From: an uncultured Acidimicrobiales bacterium
GTDB lineage: Bacteria > Actinomycetota > Acidimicrobiia > Acidimicrobiales > Iamiaceae
NCBI GenBank assembly: GCA_937926025.1
Contig: CALANQ010000074.1
Location: forward strand, 1-22,723
Length of the DNA stretch: 22,723 nt
Reading direction: 5' to 3'
Shown here: positions 13,905-20,851 of the stretch, in pieces
How positions within the stretch are numbered: the first letter of the stretch is position 1
How the letters are laid out: every line of letters begins with the position of its first letter
Made by a program: the position numbers and the translations under genes
The notes under the pieces: model-generated
Seen by the model: only the letters and a program-made list of their open reading frames with translations
What the model was told of the DNA's origin: nothing
The model's database searches: none

Positions 13905-13946
13905 TGAGGCGCGCGCCTTGACGGATTGAGGCACCTGCCTTACCGT
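13905..13946 (+). promoter_or_regulatory. tetR-tauD promoter with two tandem operators
   Basis: TTGACG (13918-13923) and TACCGT (13941-13946) are spaced exactly 17 bases apart and end 7 bases before the TetR GTG, so the message is probably leaderless. Two copies of TGAGGCnnnnGCCTT lie here, at 13905-13919 and 13927-13941. Each has a 12-bp dyad (AGGCGCGCGCCT, perfect; AGGCA-CC-TGCCT). Their centres are 22 bases apart, two helical turns, so two dimers could bind the same face. Copy 1 touches the -35 and copy 2 fills the spacer, indicating strong autorepression by the adjacent TetR. Confidence 0.72.
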
Positions 13947-13953
13947 CGTCGGG

Positions 13954-14604
13954 GTGGGGGCCCGGGAGCAGATGATCGAGGCGGGGGAGCGGATCGCCGC
14001 CGAGCGCGGCCTGGCCGCCATGTCCCTGCGCGAGGTGCAGGCGGCGGCGGGCCAGCGGAACAAGTCCGCAGCGCAGTACCACTTCGGCGACCGCCGGGGC
14101 CTGATCGAGGCCATCGCCAGCGAGCGCATGGGGCCCATCAACGAGCATCGCCAGCGCCTCCTCGATGACTTGGACGACCTGGACGATGGCACCGGCGTGC
14201 GGGACCTGATGGCGGTCGTCGTGGTCCCCCTGGCCGAGGCCACCATCCGCCCCGGCAGCTGCTGGGCCCGGTTCCTCGCCCAGGGTCTGGCCGACCCCGA
14301 GCTGTCCGACGTCGTCCTCCACTCGTTCCAGGCCGGCGCCTACCGCGACACCCGCCGTCGCCTGATCGCCGCTGCGGTCGCCGTCCCCGACGAGCTCCGC
14401 GAGCGCCGCGTCGATCATGCCGTGGGGGTGCTGGTGATGTCGCTCGCCGCCGCCGAGGCGCTGCTCGCCGGCGGCGCGCCGGCGTCGATCCCGGTCCCGG
14501 CCCAGATCGCCGACCTCGTCGACATCTGCACCGCCGTCATCGAGGCGCCGGCATCGGCCGCCACCCGGTCGGCACTCGATCTCGCCTCCCGTCAGTCCGC
14601 CTAG
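13954..14604 (+). CDS. TetR family regulator, probably autoregulated
   Basis: 216 aa. The DNA-binding domain spans about 1-55. REQMIEAGERIAAERGLAAM leads to the helix-turn-helix SLREVQAAAGQRNKSAAQYHF (24-44), in which the recognition helix has RNKSAAQYHFG instead of the common GTLYHHF. The C-terminal ligand domain has WARFLAQGLADPELSDVV and a long helix VDHAVGVLVMSLAAAEALLAGG. The GTG start coincides with the predicted transcription start. The two operators just upstream are the likely targets. The gene is followed after 15 bases by a tiny ORF coupled to the TauD-type gene, so the regulator probably controls that dioxygenase. The ligand is unknown; the dioxygenase substrate or product is a reasonable guess. 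Confidence 0.92.
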   Translation: MGAREQMIEAGERIAAERGLAAMSLREVQAAAGQRNKSAAQYHFGDRRGLIEAIASERMGPINEHRQRLLDDLDDLDDGTGVRDLMAVVVVPLAEATIRPGSCWARFLAQGLADPELSDVVLHSFQAGAYRDTRRRLIAAAVAVPDELRERRVDHAVGVLVMSLAAAEALLAGGAPASIPVPAQIADLVDICTAVIEAPASAATRSALDLASRQSA

Positions 14605-14619
14605 CCCCAGGAGCACGCC

Positions 14620-14676
14620 ATGCTCGTCCCCCGCTGCGATCGATCGTCCGGCCCGACCGAAGGAGGCCGGTCGTGA
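14620..14676 (+). CDS. 18-codon upstream ORF overlapping the tauD-like start
   Basis: ATG 14620 is preceded by AGGAG (14609-14613) with 6 bases between. The ORF encodes MLVPRCDRSSGPTEGGRS and stops at TGA 14674-14676. That TGA overlaps the GTG (14673-14675) of the dioxygenase gene as GTGA. This architecture gives translational coupling or a leader-peptide control. The one Cys and three Arg codons are not a clear attenuation run. It could also be chance, since GTGA junctions are common here. Confidence 0.5.
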   Translation: MLVPRCDRSSGPTEGGRS

Positions 14677-15698
14677 CCACCGCGGAGACCACCGGCGGCA
14701 CGGCGTGGGGGTCCACCAGCGGCCCCGCCGCCCCGTCCAGCGCCAGCGCCTCCGACCAGGCGGCGGTGCGGCCCGAGGAGCTGAAGGCTCACCGGTTCGC
14801 TCTCCCCGGCTATCCGATCCAGGTCGGCCCGTCGTCGCACCTGGCCCGCGAGCGCGACCGGCTGGACCGGCTCACCTGGGAGCACTTCGACGTGACCCGC
14901 CTGGGCGCCACGGTCGGCGCCGTCCTGCACGGACCGGATCTGACCACGGACCTGCCGGCCGAGGTGATCGCCGAGATCCGTCAGGCCCTCGCCGAGTACA
15001 AGGTGATCTTCTTCCGCGACCAGCCCATGACCTCCGAGCAGCACGTGGCGTTCGCCCGTCGGTTCGGGGAGCTCGAGGTCCACGCCTTCCTGGGCGCCAA
15101 CAAGGACGACGAGCACCTGGTCCGCTTCGAGAAGTCAGCCGATGTGGCCGGCTACGAGAACGCGTGGCACCACGACGTCACCTGGCGGGAGGTCCCGTCG
15201 ATGGGGGCCATCCTCCACGGCATCGAGATCCCCTCGGTGGGCGGCGACACCCTCTTCGCCGACATGTACGCCGCCTACGAGGGCCTGCCCGAGGACCTGC
15301 GGGAGCGCATCGACGACCTGGATCTCCAGCACACGTTCGTCACCACCTTCGGTGCCTTCCTGGACCCGGAGCAGCGGGCGACGATGCTCGAGAAGTACCC
15401 CCCGCCCGTCCCCCCGATGGTCTGCACCCACGACGCCACTGGGCGCAAGCACCTGTACGCCAACCGGAACTTCGTGTCGCACGTGGTGGGGATGGATCTC
15501 GACGAGAGCCGCGAGCTGATCGACCGGGTGTGCCGCCAGGCCGACTACCCGGAGTACCAGTGCCGGTTCCGCTGGGAGCCGCACTCGGTCGCCTTCTGGG
15601 ACAACCGGGCGGTGCAGCACTACGCCAGCAGCGACTACTGGCCCGAGGTCCGCGTGATGGAGCGGGCCTCGATCATCGGCACCCGTCCGCACCGGTAG
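14673..15698 (+). CDS. TauD/TfdA family Fe(II)/2-oxoglutarate dioxygenase
   Basis: 341 aa non-heme iron oxygenase coupling 2-oxoglutarate decarboxylation to substrate hydroxylation. The iron ligands are H166 and D168 in WHHDVTW and the distal H316 in NRAVQHYA. R331 in MERASI is the likely 2-oxoglutarate arginine. PSMGAILHGIEIPSVGGDTLF, ANRNFVSHVVGM and VAFWDNRAVQH are family blocks. Members cleave taurine, alkyl sulfates, chlorophenoxy acids or other carboxylates; the substrate is not known. It is longer than TauD by about 55 residues because of a Ser/Ala/Gly-rich N-terminus (1-30), which may be disordered. GTG 14673 has AAGGAGG (14660-14666) 6 bases upstream. It is expressed with the TetR gene. 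Confidence 0.93.
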   Translation: MTTAETTGGTAWGSTSGPAAPSSASASDQAAVRPEELKAHRFALPGYPIQVGPSSHLARERDRLDRLTWEHFDVTRLGATVGAVLHGPDLTTDLPAEVIAEIRQALAEYKVIFFRDQPMTSEQHVAFARRFGELEVHAFLGANKDDEHLVRFEKSADVAGYENAWHHDVTWREVPSMGAILHGIEIPSVGGDTLFADMYAAYEGLPEDLRERIDDLDLQHTFVTTFGAFLDPEQRATMLEKYPPPVPPMVCTHDATGRKHLYANRNFVSHVVGMDLDESRELIDRVCRQADYPEYQCRFRWEPHSVAFWDNRAVQHYASSDYWPEVRVMERASIIGTRPHR

Positions 15699-15984
15699 GC
15701 GCATCGGCCGACTGGCTGCTCGGGGTCGGGCAGGCGGGTGCGTCGTCGCGCTCGTGCAGGCGGCCCAGGCCGAAGGCGATGGTCCCGGCCAGAGCCAGGC
15801 CGAGCCCCGCGGCCCGTACGAGCATCCACCGGTCTGGACGGCCGGCCTCGGCGCCGGCGGCGCCCACCGTCGCGGCCCGCAGATCGGCGTCGAGCGCCGC
15901 CCGTTCGGCCTCGAGGTGGTCCTCGACCGAGTGGTCGGGCGGGAAGGCGCCGCAGTCCTGGCGGTCGAGGGTGGGGAGGGCCAT
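15673..15984 (-). CDS. Small single-pass membrane protein
   Basis: 103 aa, a weakly characterised gene but with strongly G/C third positions, unlike the plus-strand frames of the same stretch. MALPTLDRQDCGAFPPDHSV is followed by a helical charged region (EDHLEAERAALDADLRAAT) and a membrane segment WMLVRAAGLGLALAGTIAFG, then RLHERDDAPACPTPSSQS. The N-terminus is probably cytoplasmic by the positive-inside rule, though weakly. An ATG 12 bases further upstream (15996) is possible. Its 3' end overlaps the 3' end of the dioxygenase gene by 26 bases in convergent orientation. No homologous family is recognised; the function is unknown. Confidence 0.6.
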   Translation of the reverse strand: MALPTLDRQDCGAFPPDHSVEDHLEAERAALDADLRAATVGAAGAEAGRPDRWMLVRAAGLGLALAGTIAFGLGRLHERDDAPACPTPSSQSADAPTGADGCR

Positions 15985-16135
15985 GACCCACTGCATCGGC
16001 TGGCGTCGGTGCCCCCATGAGCAACAGGGGCCGGCCGGCCTATGCCCGCCGCTCCCCGGTGCCGCCCGTGCGGCCGATGAGGCCGGTCGTCTCGCACCGT
16101 CCAATCCCGTGAGGACCACGATCCAGGAGGACCCC
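15985..16135. other. Divergent spacer
   Basis: 151 bases between the small membrane gene (minus) and the PPOX gene (plus). It holds a GGCCGGCCGGCC palindrome near 16033-16044 and the Shine-Dalgarno AGGAGG (16125-16130) for the plus-strand gene. No clear promoter hexamers or operators are seen. Confidence 0.45.
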
Positions 16136-16645
16136 ATGCTCACGCCCGCGCCCACCGCCGAGTTCGACGATCGCTTCAGCGAGCCGGGATCCAGCCCGGT
16201 CAGCTGGGCCGAGGTGGCGGGGATCCTGGAGCGCGCCGAGGTGTTCTGGCTGTCCACGGTGCGAGCCGACGGCCGCCCGCACGTGACACCCATCCCGGCG
16301 GTCTGGCGTCGGGAGCGGCTCCACTTCTGCACGGGGACGCAGGAGCAGAAGACGGCGAACCTCCGCCGGGAGCCGCGGTGCATCCTGACCACGGGGACGC
16401 CGGCCCTGCACGGCGGCATCGACGTCGTGGTCGAAGGGTCGGCGGTGCGGGTGGCCGACCGGGCGGAGCTGGTGGAGCTGGCGGCGCTCTGGAAGGCCAA
16501 GCTCGACTGGGACTTCGAGGTGGGGGACGACGCGTTCGGCGACGCCGACGGCCGCACCGCCCACGTCTTCCTCCTCGACCCGTCGAAGGTCCTGGCCTTC
16601 GGCAAGGGCCCCTACACCCAGACCCGCTTCCGCTTCCCGGCCTGA
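16136..16645 (+). CDS. Pyridoxamine 5'-phosphate oxidase-fold (PPOX) flavoprotein
   Basis: 169 aa split-barrel protein. The core EVFWLSTVRADGRPHVTPIPAVW (about 36-58), LHFCTGTQEQKTANLRREPRCILTTG and the DVVVEGSAVRVADRAEL segment are typical of small FMN- or F420-binding PPOX proteins of actinobacteria. DPSKVLAFGKGPYTQTRFRF is a common C-terminus for the F420-linked group. These enzymes reduce or oxidise small organic substrates, with specificity rarely known. ATG 16136 has AGGAGG 5 bases upstream. The gene is flanked by convergent and divergent unrelated genes, so context gives no substrate. F420 versus FMN cannot be told apart by eye. Confidence 0.9.
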   Translation: MLTPAPTAEFDDRFSEPGSSPVSWAEVAGILERAEVFWLSTVRADGRPHVTPIPAVWRRERLHFCTGTQEQKTANLRREPRCILTTGTPALHGGIDVVVEGSAVRVADRAELVELAALWKAKLDWDFEVGDDAFGDADGRTAHVFLLDPSKVLAFGKGPYTQTRFRFPA

Positions 16646-16678
16646 ACCGGCACACCGCGGCCTGACCGGCCGGAGGGT

Positions 16679-17521
16679 TCAGGTCGGGATCGGCTCGTTC
16701 TGCCGCAGGGCGGCGTCGAAGGCCGAGGCCTGGACGCGGGCGGTGCGGCCCGAGCGGGGGACCGTGGCCACCCAGCACCGGACGTCTGCCTCCCTGCGGA
16801 AGACCAGCGTGCGCCGTGTCGAGGCGGCGAGCTCGACCGGGACCCGCTCGTAGGGCGGGTACCCGGATGCATCGGGACCGGCGCCCGGGACGAGGACCCG
16901 TCTGGTCTCGCCGTCGACCTCGACCGCGGCCAGCACCGTCCAGCCGTTCCCGATCCGCACCGGGACCAGGCGGACGAAGCTCGACCGCCAGCGGGTGCCG
17001 CGCAGGGCGAGGCGCAGCTGGAGGGTCCGGCGGATGAGGAAGGCGGCGCGCAGGCCCGCGACCGCGGCCGCGACGCCGGCCAGGCAGGCGGCCCGGACGT
17101 AGCGCGCCGCGTCTTGGCCCGCGTCCGGCGGCGTCGGGCTGAGGGACCACGGCATGTCGGGGTCGACCCAGATGCGCAGCTGCTCCCCGCCGGGCAGATC
17201 TTCCCCCTCGGGGTAGTGCACCCGGCCGTAGCGGACCGTGCCCTCCTGATCCGTGAAGCGGACGGCCAGGTAGGGATTCTCTCGGGGGGATTCCTCGAAG
17301 CGGTCCACGATGACGGCATCGACCGGGTAGGCGTCGTCGACCGTGGAACTGGTCACCTCGTGCCGGTCGGCCTGCATCCCGAGCACCACGGTGGCCGCGA
17401 TCAGCGCCACGGCGACCACCGCCAGGACGATGCCGGGCAGCCCGGTGCGGCGGAGCTCGAAGCGCACCCCCGGCGCCTGCACCGCTGGCAGGTCGCCGTA
17501 GAGGAGGTCCGCCCGATCCAT
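16679..17521 (-). CDS. Two-TM membrane protein, DUF3592-like
   Basis: 280 aa. The first membrane segment is GLPGIVLAVVAVALIAATVVLGM (about 27-49). After an extracytoplasmic loop with YPVDAVIVDRFEESPRENPY, VRFTDQEGTVRYGRVHYPEG and LRIWVDPDMPWSLSP, the second segment is YVRAACLAGVAAAVAGLRAA (about 140-160). The loop of short beta strands between two helices resembles DUF3592 proteins. A longer cytoplasmic C-terminal part (165-280) has a second beta-rich region. Function is unknown. ATG 17521. It converges on the PPOX gene with only 33 bases between, where CGGCC-TGACC-GGCCG could form a weak hairpin. It is divergent from the aldehyde dehydrogenase across a 108-base spacer. Confidence 0.8.
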   Translation of the reverse strand: MDRADLLYGDLPAVQAPGVRFELRRTGLPGIVLAVVAVALIAATVVLGMQADRHEVTSSTVDDAYPVDAVIVDRFEESPRENPYLAVRFTDQEGTVRYGRVHYPEGEDLPGGEQLRIWVDPDMPWSLSPTPPDAGQDAARYVRAACLAGVAAAVAGLRAAFLIRRTLQLRLALRGTRWRSSFVRLVPVRIGNGWTVLAAVEVDGETRRVLVPGAGPDASGYPPYERVPVELAASTRRTLVFRREADVRCWVATVPRSGRTARVQASAFDAALRQNEPIPT

Positions 17522-17605
17522 CGGTCCCTGCCTACACCCCGGCAGTGTGGTGGGGCCACGCCCGGTGGCGGGCCGGGGCGGGCGGACCGGAATGGGGAAC
17601 CGAAT

Positions 17606-17619
17606 TAGAACCCGTTACA
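17606..17619. promoter_or_regulatory. KstR-like operator upstream of aldehyde dehydrogenase
   Basis: TAGAACCCGTTACA fits TnnAACnnGTTnnA exactly and lies 10 bases before the GTG at 17630. It overlaps TACAGT (17616-17621), a likely -10 box 8 bases before the start, so the transcript is nearly leaderless and the site would block polymerase. It shares TTAGAACnCGTTnCAGTTT with the site at 4663-4676, though the two target genes are on opposite strands. Confidence 0.7.
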
Positions 17620-17629
17620 GTTTCCCGCT

Positions 17630-19081
17630 GTGACTGACACCGGGTACGGGCTGATCATCGGGGGCGAGAAGGTCGAGGCCGCAGACGGCTACGACATCGT
17701 CAACCCGGCAACGGAGCAGGTGGTCGGGGTCGCTCCCGACGCCAGCGTCGAGCAGGCGGCCGACGCCTGCGCCGCGGCGAGGACCGCCTTCGACAGCTGG
17801 TCGCGCACCTCGTTCGCCGAGCGCTACGACCTGCTGAACCGCTTCGCCGACGTGTGGGACGCCCATGCCGCCGAGCTGGTCCCGCTGGTCCAGGCCGAGA
17901 CCGGTGCCACCATGCGGGTGGCCAAGACCATGCAGGTGCCGCAGGTGTCGGCCCGGTTCCGCCGCTACGCCCAGCCCGAGTCCAACCTGGTCGCCCTGCC
18001 GCCCGCGGTCATGCCCGGCACCGCGCTGGCCCCCGGCGGGATCATCGGCGGCGTCGAGCACCGCGCCCCGGTCGGCGTGGTCGCCGCCCTCGCCGCCTAC
18101 AACTTCCCGGTCACCAACATGGCCGGCAAGGTCGCCCCCGCCCTGGCCATGGGCAACACCGTGGTCATCAAGCCGCCGGTGCAGGACCCGCTGGCGGTCA
18201 TCCGCATGGGCGAGCTGTTCGAGGAGGCCGGCTTCCCGGCCGGTGTCGTCAACGTGGTGTCGGCCAACTCGGTCGAGGCCGCCGAGGCCATCACCACCCA
18301 CCCCGACGTCGACATGATCAGCTTCACCGGATCCACCGGGGTCGGCTGCCGCATCGCCGAGGTGGCCGGCAAGCAGATGAAGCGCACCCTGCTGGAGTTG
18401 GGCGGCAAGGGCGCCGCCATCGTGTTCGACGACGCCGACCTCAAGAACGTCATCTCCAACGTGTCCAGCACGTGGACGTTCCACTCGGGCCAGATCTGCA
18501 CCTCGCCGACCCGGGTCGTGGTCCAGCGCGGCGTGTACGACGAGCTCGTCGGCAAGCTCACCGGCATGGCCGGCCACCTCAAGGTCGGCGACCCGCTCGA
18601 GCGCGACACGGTGCTCGGCCCCGTCATCACCGACGTCCACCGCGAGCGGGTCGAGGGCCTGGTCCGCTCCGCCACCGACGAGGGCGCCACCCTGGCCGCC
18701 GGAGGCAAGCGCCCCGAGCTCGACACCGGCTTCTACGTGACCCCGACCCTCGTGGTCGACGCCACCAACGACATGACCATCGCCCGCGAGGAGGTGTTCG
18801 GGCCGGTCATCACGGTGATCCCGTTCGACACCGAGGACGAGGCCATCGCCATCGCCAACGACAGCCCCTACGGCCTCTACAGCTACGTGTTCAGCGAGGA
18901 CAGCGGCAAGGCCATGGCCGTGTCGAAGCTCCTGCGCTCCGGAAACGTCGGCATCAACACCCTCCAGCGCAACCACGAAGCGGCGTTCGGCGGGTTCAAG
19001 TACTCGGGCATCGGCCGCGACGGCGGCAGCTGGGGCCTCCACGCCTACAGCGAGATGCAGTCCATCGTCTGGAAGGGGTAG
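17630..19081 (+). CDS. NAD-dependent aldehyde dehydrogenase
   Basis: 483 aa classical aldehyde dehydrogenase, oxidising an aldehyde to the acid with NAD(P). The key residues are present: N158 in AAYNFPVTN, K181 in VVIKPP (cofactor), FTGSTGVG (232-239), the general base E256 in LLELGGKG, and the catalytic C290 in SGQICTSPTR. EEVFGPVITV, GNVGIN and FGGFKYSGIGRDGG are the usual C-terminal blocks. The length is standard. GTG 17630 follows a KstR-like operator and a -10 box directly. The zinc alcohol dehydrogenase gene follows after a 254-base spacer. The two could oxidise an alcohol to an acid in sequence, for example a sterol side-chain C26 alcohol (inference from the operator only). Confidence 0.95.
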   Translation: MTDTGYGLIIGGEKVEAADGYDIVNPATEQVVGVAPDASVEQAADACAAARTAFDSWSRTSFAERYDLLNRFADVWDAHAAELVPLVQAETGATMRVAKTMQVPQVSARFRRYAQPESNLVALPPAVMPGTALAPGGIIGGVEHRAPVGVVAALAAYNFPVTNMAGKVAPALAMGNTVVIKPPVQDPLAVIRMGELFEEAGFPAGVVNVVSANSVEAAEAITTHPDVDMISFTGSTGVGCRIAEVAGKQMKRTLLELGGKGAAIVFDDADLKNVISNVSSTWTFHSGQICTSPTRVVVQRGVYDELVGKLTGMAGHLKVGDPLERDTVLGPVITDVHRERVEGLVRSATDEGATLAAGGKRPELDTGFYVTPTLVVDATNDMTIAREEVFGPVITVIPFDTEDEAIAIANDSPYGLYSYVFSEDSGKAMAVSKLLRSGNVGINTLQRNHEAAFGGFKYSGIGRDGGSWGLHAYSEMQSIVWKG

Positions 19082-19335
19082 CGGTCCTCGTCACTCGTTC
19101 GGTCGGCTGCGCCTCCCTCTCTCCGTTCCTCGGAGTTGGCGGAAGGCCTGACGGCCAGCACCTTCTCAGCTCGGCACGACCTCGTCGCACCTCGCTGGCT
19201 CGGAGGGGCTCCGCAGGCTCCGCCCCCTCGAACTCCCCCGGGCTCGCTGCGCTCGGAACCACCACCCCGGCAAGCTCCTTTTCCCACTGGTCACCACTGG
19301 TGAGCCAATCCACCTGAAGCAAGGACACTGATCTA
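19082..19335. repeat. Unusual stop-poor intergenic spacer, possible repeat element
   Basis: 254 bases between two genes of the same orientation. It is made of short C/T-rich and GCTCGG-like words such as CTCGCTGCGCTCGG, with a stem of GAGGGG/CCCCTC (19203-19208 and 19224-19229). Its frames are open on both strands, but the conceptual peptides are low-complexity Ser/Glu/Arg/Gly-rich and look like no protein. Such text resembles dispersed intergenic repeats of high-GC actinobacteria. It probably separates the ADH gene from the ALDH gene, with its own promoter near 19291-19335. Confidence 0.5.
19291..19303. promoter_or_regulatory. Possible operator before the alcohol dehydrogenase
   Basis: TCACCA-C-TGGTGA is a 13-bp palindrome 32 bases before the ATG at 19336, with an extra CCACTGG half-site just left of it (19284-19290). 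It may be an operator for the ADH gene. No regulator is assigned. Confidence 0.35.
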
Positions 19336-20406
19336 ATGAAAGCCGTTGTTTGGACCGGGCAGCTCGAGGTTCGCGATGACGTGGAGGTCCGGGCCATCCG
19401 GGCGGACGAGGTGCGGGTCAAGATCCACGCCGCCGGGCTCTGCCACTCCGACGTGTCGGTGGTGAACGGCACCATCCCGTTCCCGCCTCCCGTGGTCCTG
19501 GGCCACGAAGGTGCCGGCGTCGTGGAGGAGGTGGGCGCCTCGGTCACCAAGGTCGCGGTCGGCGACCACGTGGTGCTCACCACCCTCGGCAACTGCGGCC
19601 GCTGCGACGCCTGCGACCGGGGCCAGCCCACCCACTGCCGTGACACCGCCGGCAAGCTGAAGGCGCCGTTCACCGTCGGCGGCGACCGAGCATTCCAGTT
19701 CGCCAACGCCGGAGTGTTCTCCGAGTACACCGTCGTCACCGAGACGCAGGCGGTGGTCATCGACCGCGAGGTGCCGCTGGCCAGCGCCAGCCTCATCGGC
19801 TGCGCCGTGCTCACCGGCACCGGCGCCGTCCTGAACCGGGCCAAGCCCCGGCCCGGGTCGTCCGCCATCGTCATCGGCATCGGCGGCATCGGCCTCAACG
19901 TGCTGCAGGGCCTCGCCCTCAGCCAGGCCGGGCCCATCATCGCCATCGACACCAACCCGGCGAAGGAGGCGGCCGCCAAGCTGTTCGGCGCCACCCACTT
20001 CATCTGCGCCGGCGAGGGCGTGGACACCGTGGAGGCGGTCAAGGAGATCTGCCCGCTCGGCGTGGACTACGCGTTCGAGTGCGTCGGCCACCCGGCGCTG
20101 ATCCGCCAGTGCATCGACCTGCTCGACTGGGGCGGTTCGTGCGTGCTCCTCGGCGTCCCGAAGTTCGGGTCCGAGGCCAGCTTCGTGGTGCAGTCGCTCT
20201 ACAACGACAAGAGCATCCTCGGCTGCCGCTACGGCGCGGCCCGCCCGCACCACGACATCCCGCTGTTCGTCGACCTGTACAAGGCCGGCAAGCTCAAGCT
20301 GGACGAGCTGGTGTCGCAGACCTTCCAGCCCGAGCAGGTGCAGGAGGCGCTCGACGCCATGCACGGCGGCGCGCTGAACCGCGCCGTCCTGGACTTCACC
20401 AGCTGA
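19336..20406 (+). CDS. Zinc-dependent alcohol dehydrogenase (class III-like MDR)
   Basis: 356 aa medium-chain dehydrogenase. Catalytic zinc ligands are C36 (GLCHSD), H57 (GHEGAG) and C156 (IGCAVLTG). The structural zinc lobe is complete with C87, C90, C93 and C101 (GNCGRCDACDRGQPTHC). GIGGIG (181-186) with D205 in AIDTNPAK indicates NAD. The sequence VLTGTGAVLNRAKPRPGSSAIVIGIGGIGLN is typical of the class III/NDMA-dependent-like group. It interconverts a primary alcohol and aldehyde; the partner aldehyde dehydrogenase gene is just upstream. AAGGA lies 10 bases before the ATG, somewhat far. The stop codon lies in a 19-bp palindrome shared with the convergent gene. Confidence 0.94.
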   Translation: MKAVVWTGQLEVRDDVEVRAIRADEVRVKIHAAGLCHSDVSVVNGTIPFPPPVVLGHEGAGVVEEVGASVTKVAVGDHVVLTTLGNCGRCDACDRGQPTHCRDTAGKLKAPFTVGGDRAFQFANAGVFSEYTVVTETQAVVIDREVPLASASLIGCAVLTGTGAVLNRAKPRPGSSAIVIGIGGIGLNVLQGLALSQAGPIIAIDTNPAKEAAAKLFGATHFICAGEGVDTVEAVKEICPLGVDYAFECVGHPALIRQCIDLLDWGGSCVLLGVPKFGSEASFVVQSLYNDKSILGCRYGAARPHHDIPLFVDLYKAGKLKLDELVSQTFQPEQVQEALDAMHGGALNRAVLDFTS

Positions 20407-20420
20407 GCGGTCCGCTCAGC
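20402..20420. terminator. Palindrome spanning both convergent stop codons
   Basis: Nine-base arms GCTGAGCGG and CCGCTCAGC flank a central T. The ADH stop (TGA 20404-20406) and the stop of the minus-strand ATPase gene (20418-20416) sit in opposite arms, 9 bases apart. As RNA it would fold to a stem of about six pairs. It is probably a compact bidirectional terminator, though it has no U-tract. An operator role is unlikely at convergent ends. Confidence 0.5.
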
Positions 20421-20799
20421 GGGCGGGGGAGAGGCGGGCCCAGATCCGCTTGCCCGTGCCCTCGGGCTGCACACCCCACGAGTGGCTGATCACGTTGACC
20501 AGGTGCAGGCCCCGGTGGCCGTCGGGGTCGTCGGGCGCGCTGTCGACCGGACGCGGGATCGTCGGGTCCGGATCGGCCAGCTCGATGTCGACGCCGCCGT
20601 CGGGCAGGACCCGGACCACCAGCTCCGCCTCGCCGGGCTGGTGCTCGGCCGCGTTGGCGGCCAGCTCCCCGACGATGAGCGCCAGGTCGTTGCGGTCGAC
20701 GGTGGCGCCGAGGTCGTCGGCGGCCTCGGCGGCGAAGTCGCGCACCGACGCCACGTAGGCGAGATCGGCCGGGAACCGCATCGAGCGCTGCGCTGGCAC
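20416..20799 (-). CDS. RsbW-like HATPase (anti-sigma factor type)
   Basis: 127 aa GHKL-type ATPase domain alone. The N box is DLALIVGELAANAAEHQPG (about 38-56), with E44 and N48 in the ATP/Mg position. DIELADPDPTIP corresponds to the G1 box and GHRGLHLVNVISHSWG to the G2 box, followed by GKRIWARL. This matches HATPase_c_2 proteins such as RsbW/SpoIIAB-like serine kinases, which bind a sigma factor or phosphorylate an anti-sigma antagonist. No sigma factor or antagonist is next to it, so the partner is unknown. GTG 20799 has GGAGG four bases upstream; ATG 20781 is possible but leaves a poorer leader. A GGGTAG element lies 53-58 bases upstream of the start. Confidence 0.88.
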   Translation of the reverse strand: MPAQRSMRFPADLAYVASVRDFAAEAADDLGATVDRNDLALIVGELAANAAEHQPGEAELVVRVLPDGGVDIELADPDPTIPRPVDSAPDDPDGHRGLHLVNVISHSWGVQPEGTGKRIWARLSPAR

Positions 20800-20851
20800 C
20801 GAACCTCCCGGCTGATCGACGAGGGACCGCCGCCGGCCCCGATCCGTCGTC

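Noticed and set aside
13954..14604. Calling this TetR (or the one at 5771-6451) KstR
   Set aside because: The helix-turn-helix regions do not match KstR as I know it, and the operators beside these genes differ from the KstR pattern.
14620..14676. Reading the uORF as a cysteine attenuator
   Set aside because: Only one Cys codon and no poly-Cys run or clear terminator/antiterminator pair; kept only as a coupled short ORF.
19045..19287. 80-codon minus-strand frame in the ALDH-ADH spacer
   Set aside because: The product is low-complexity Ser/Glu/Arg/Gly-rich and overlaps the ALDH 3' end; it looks like a translated repeat rather than a protein.
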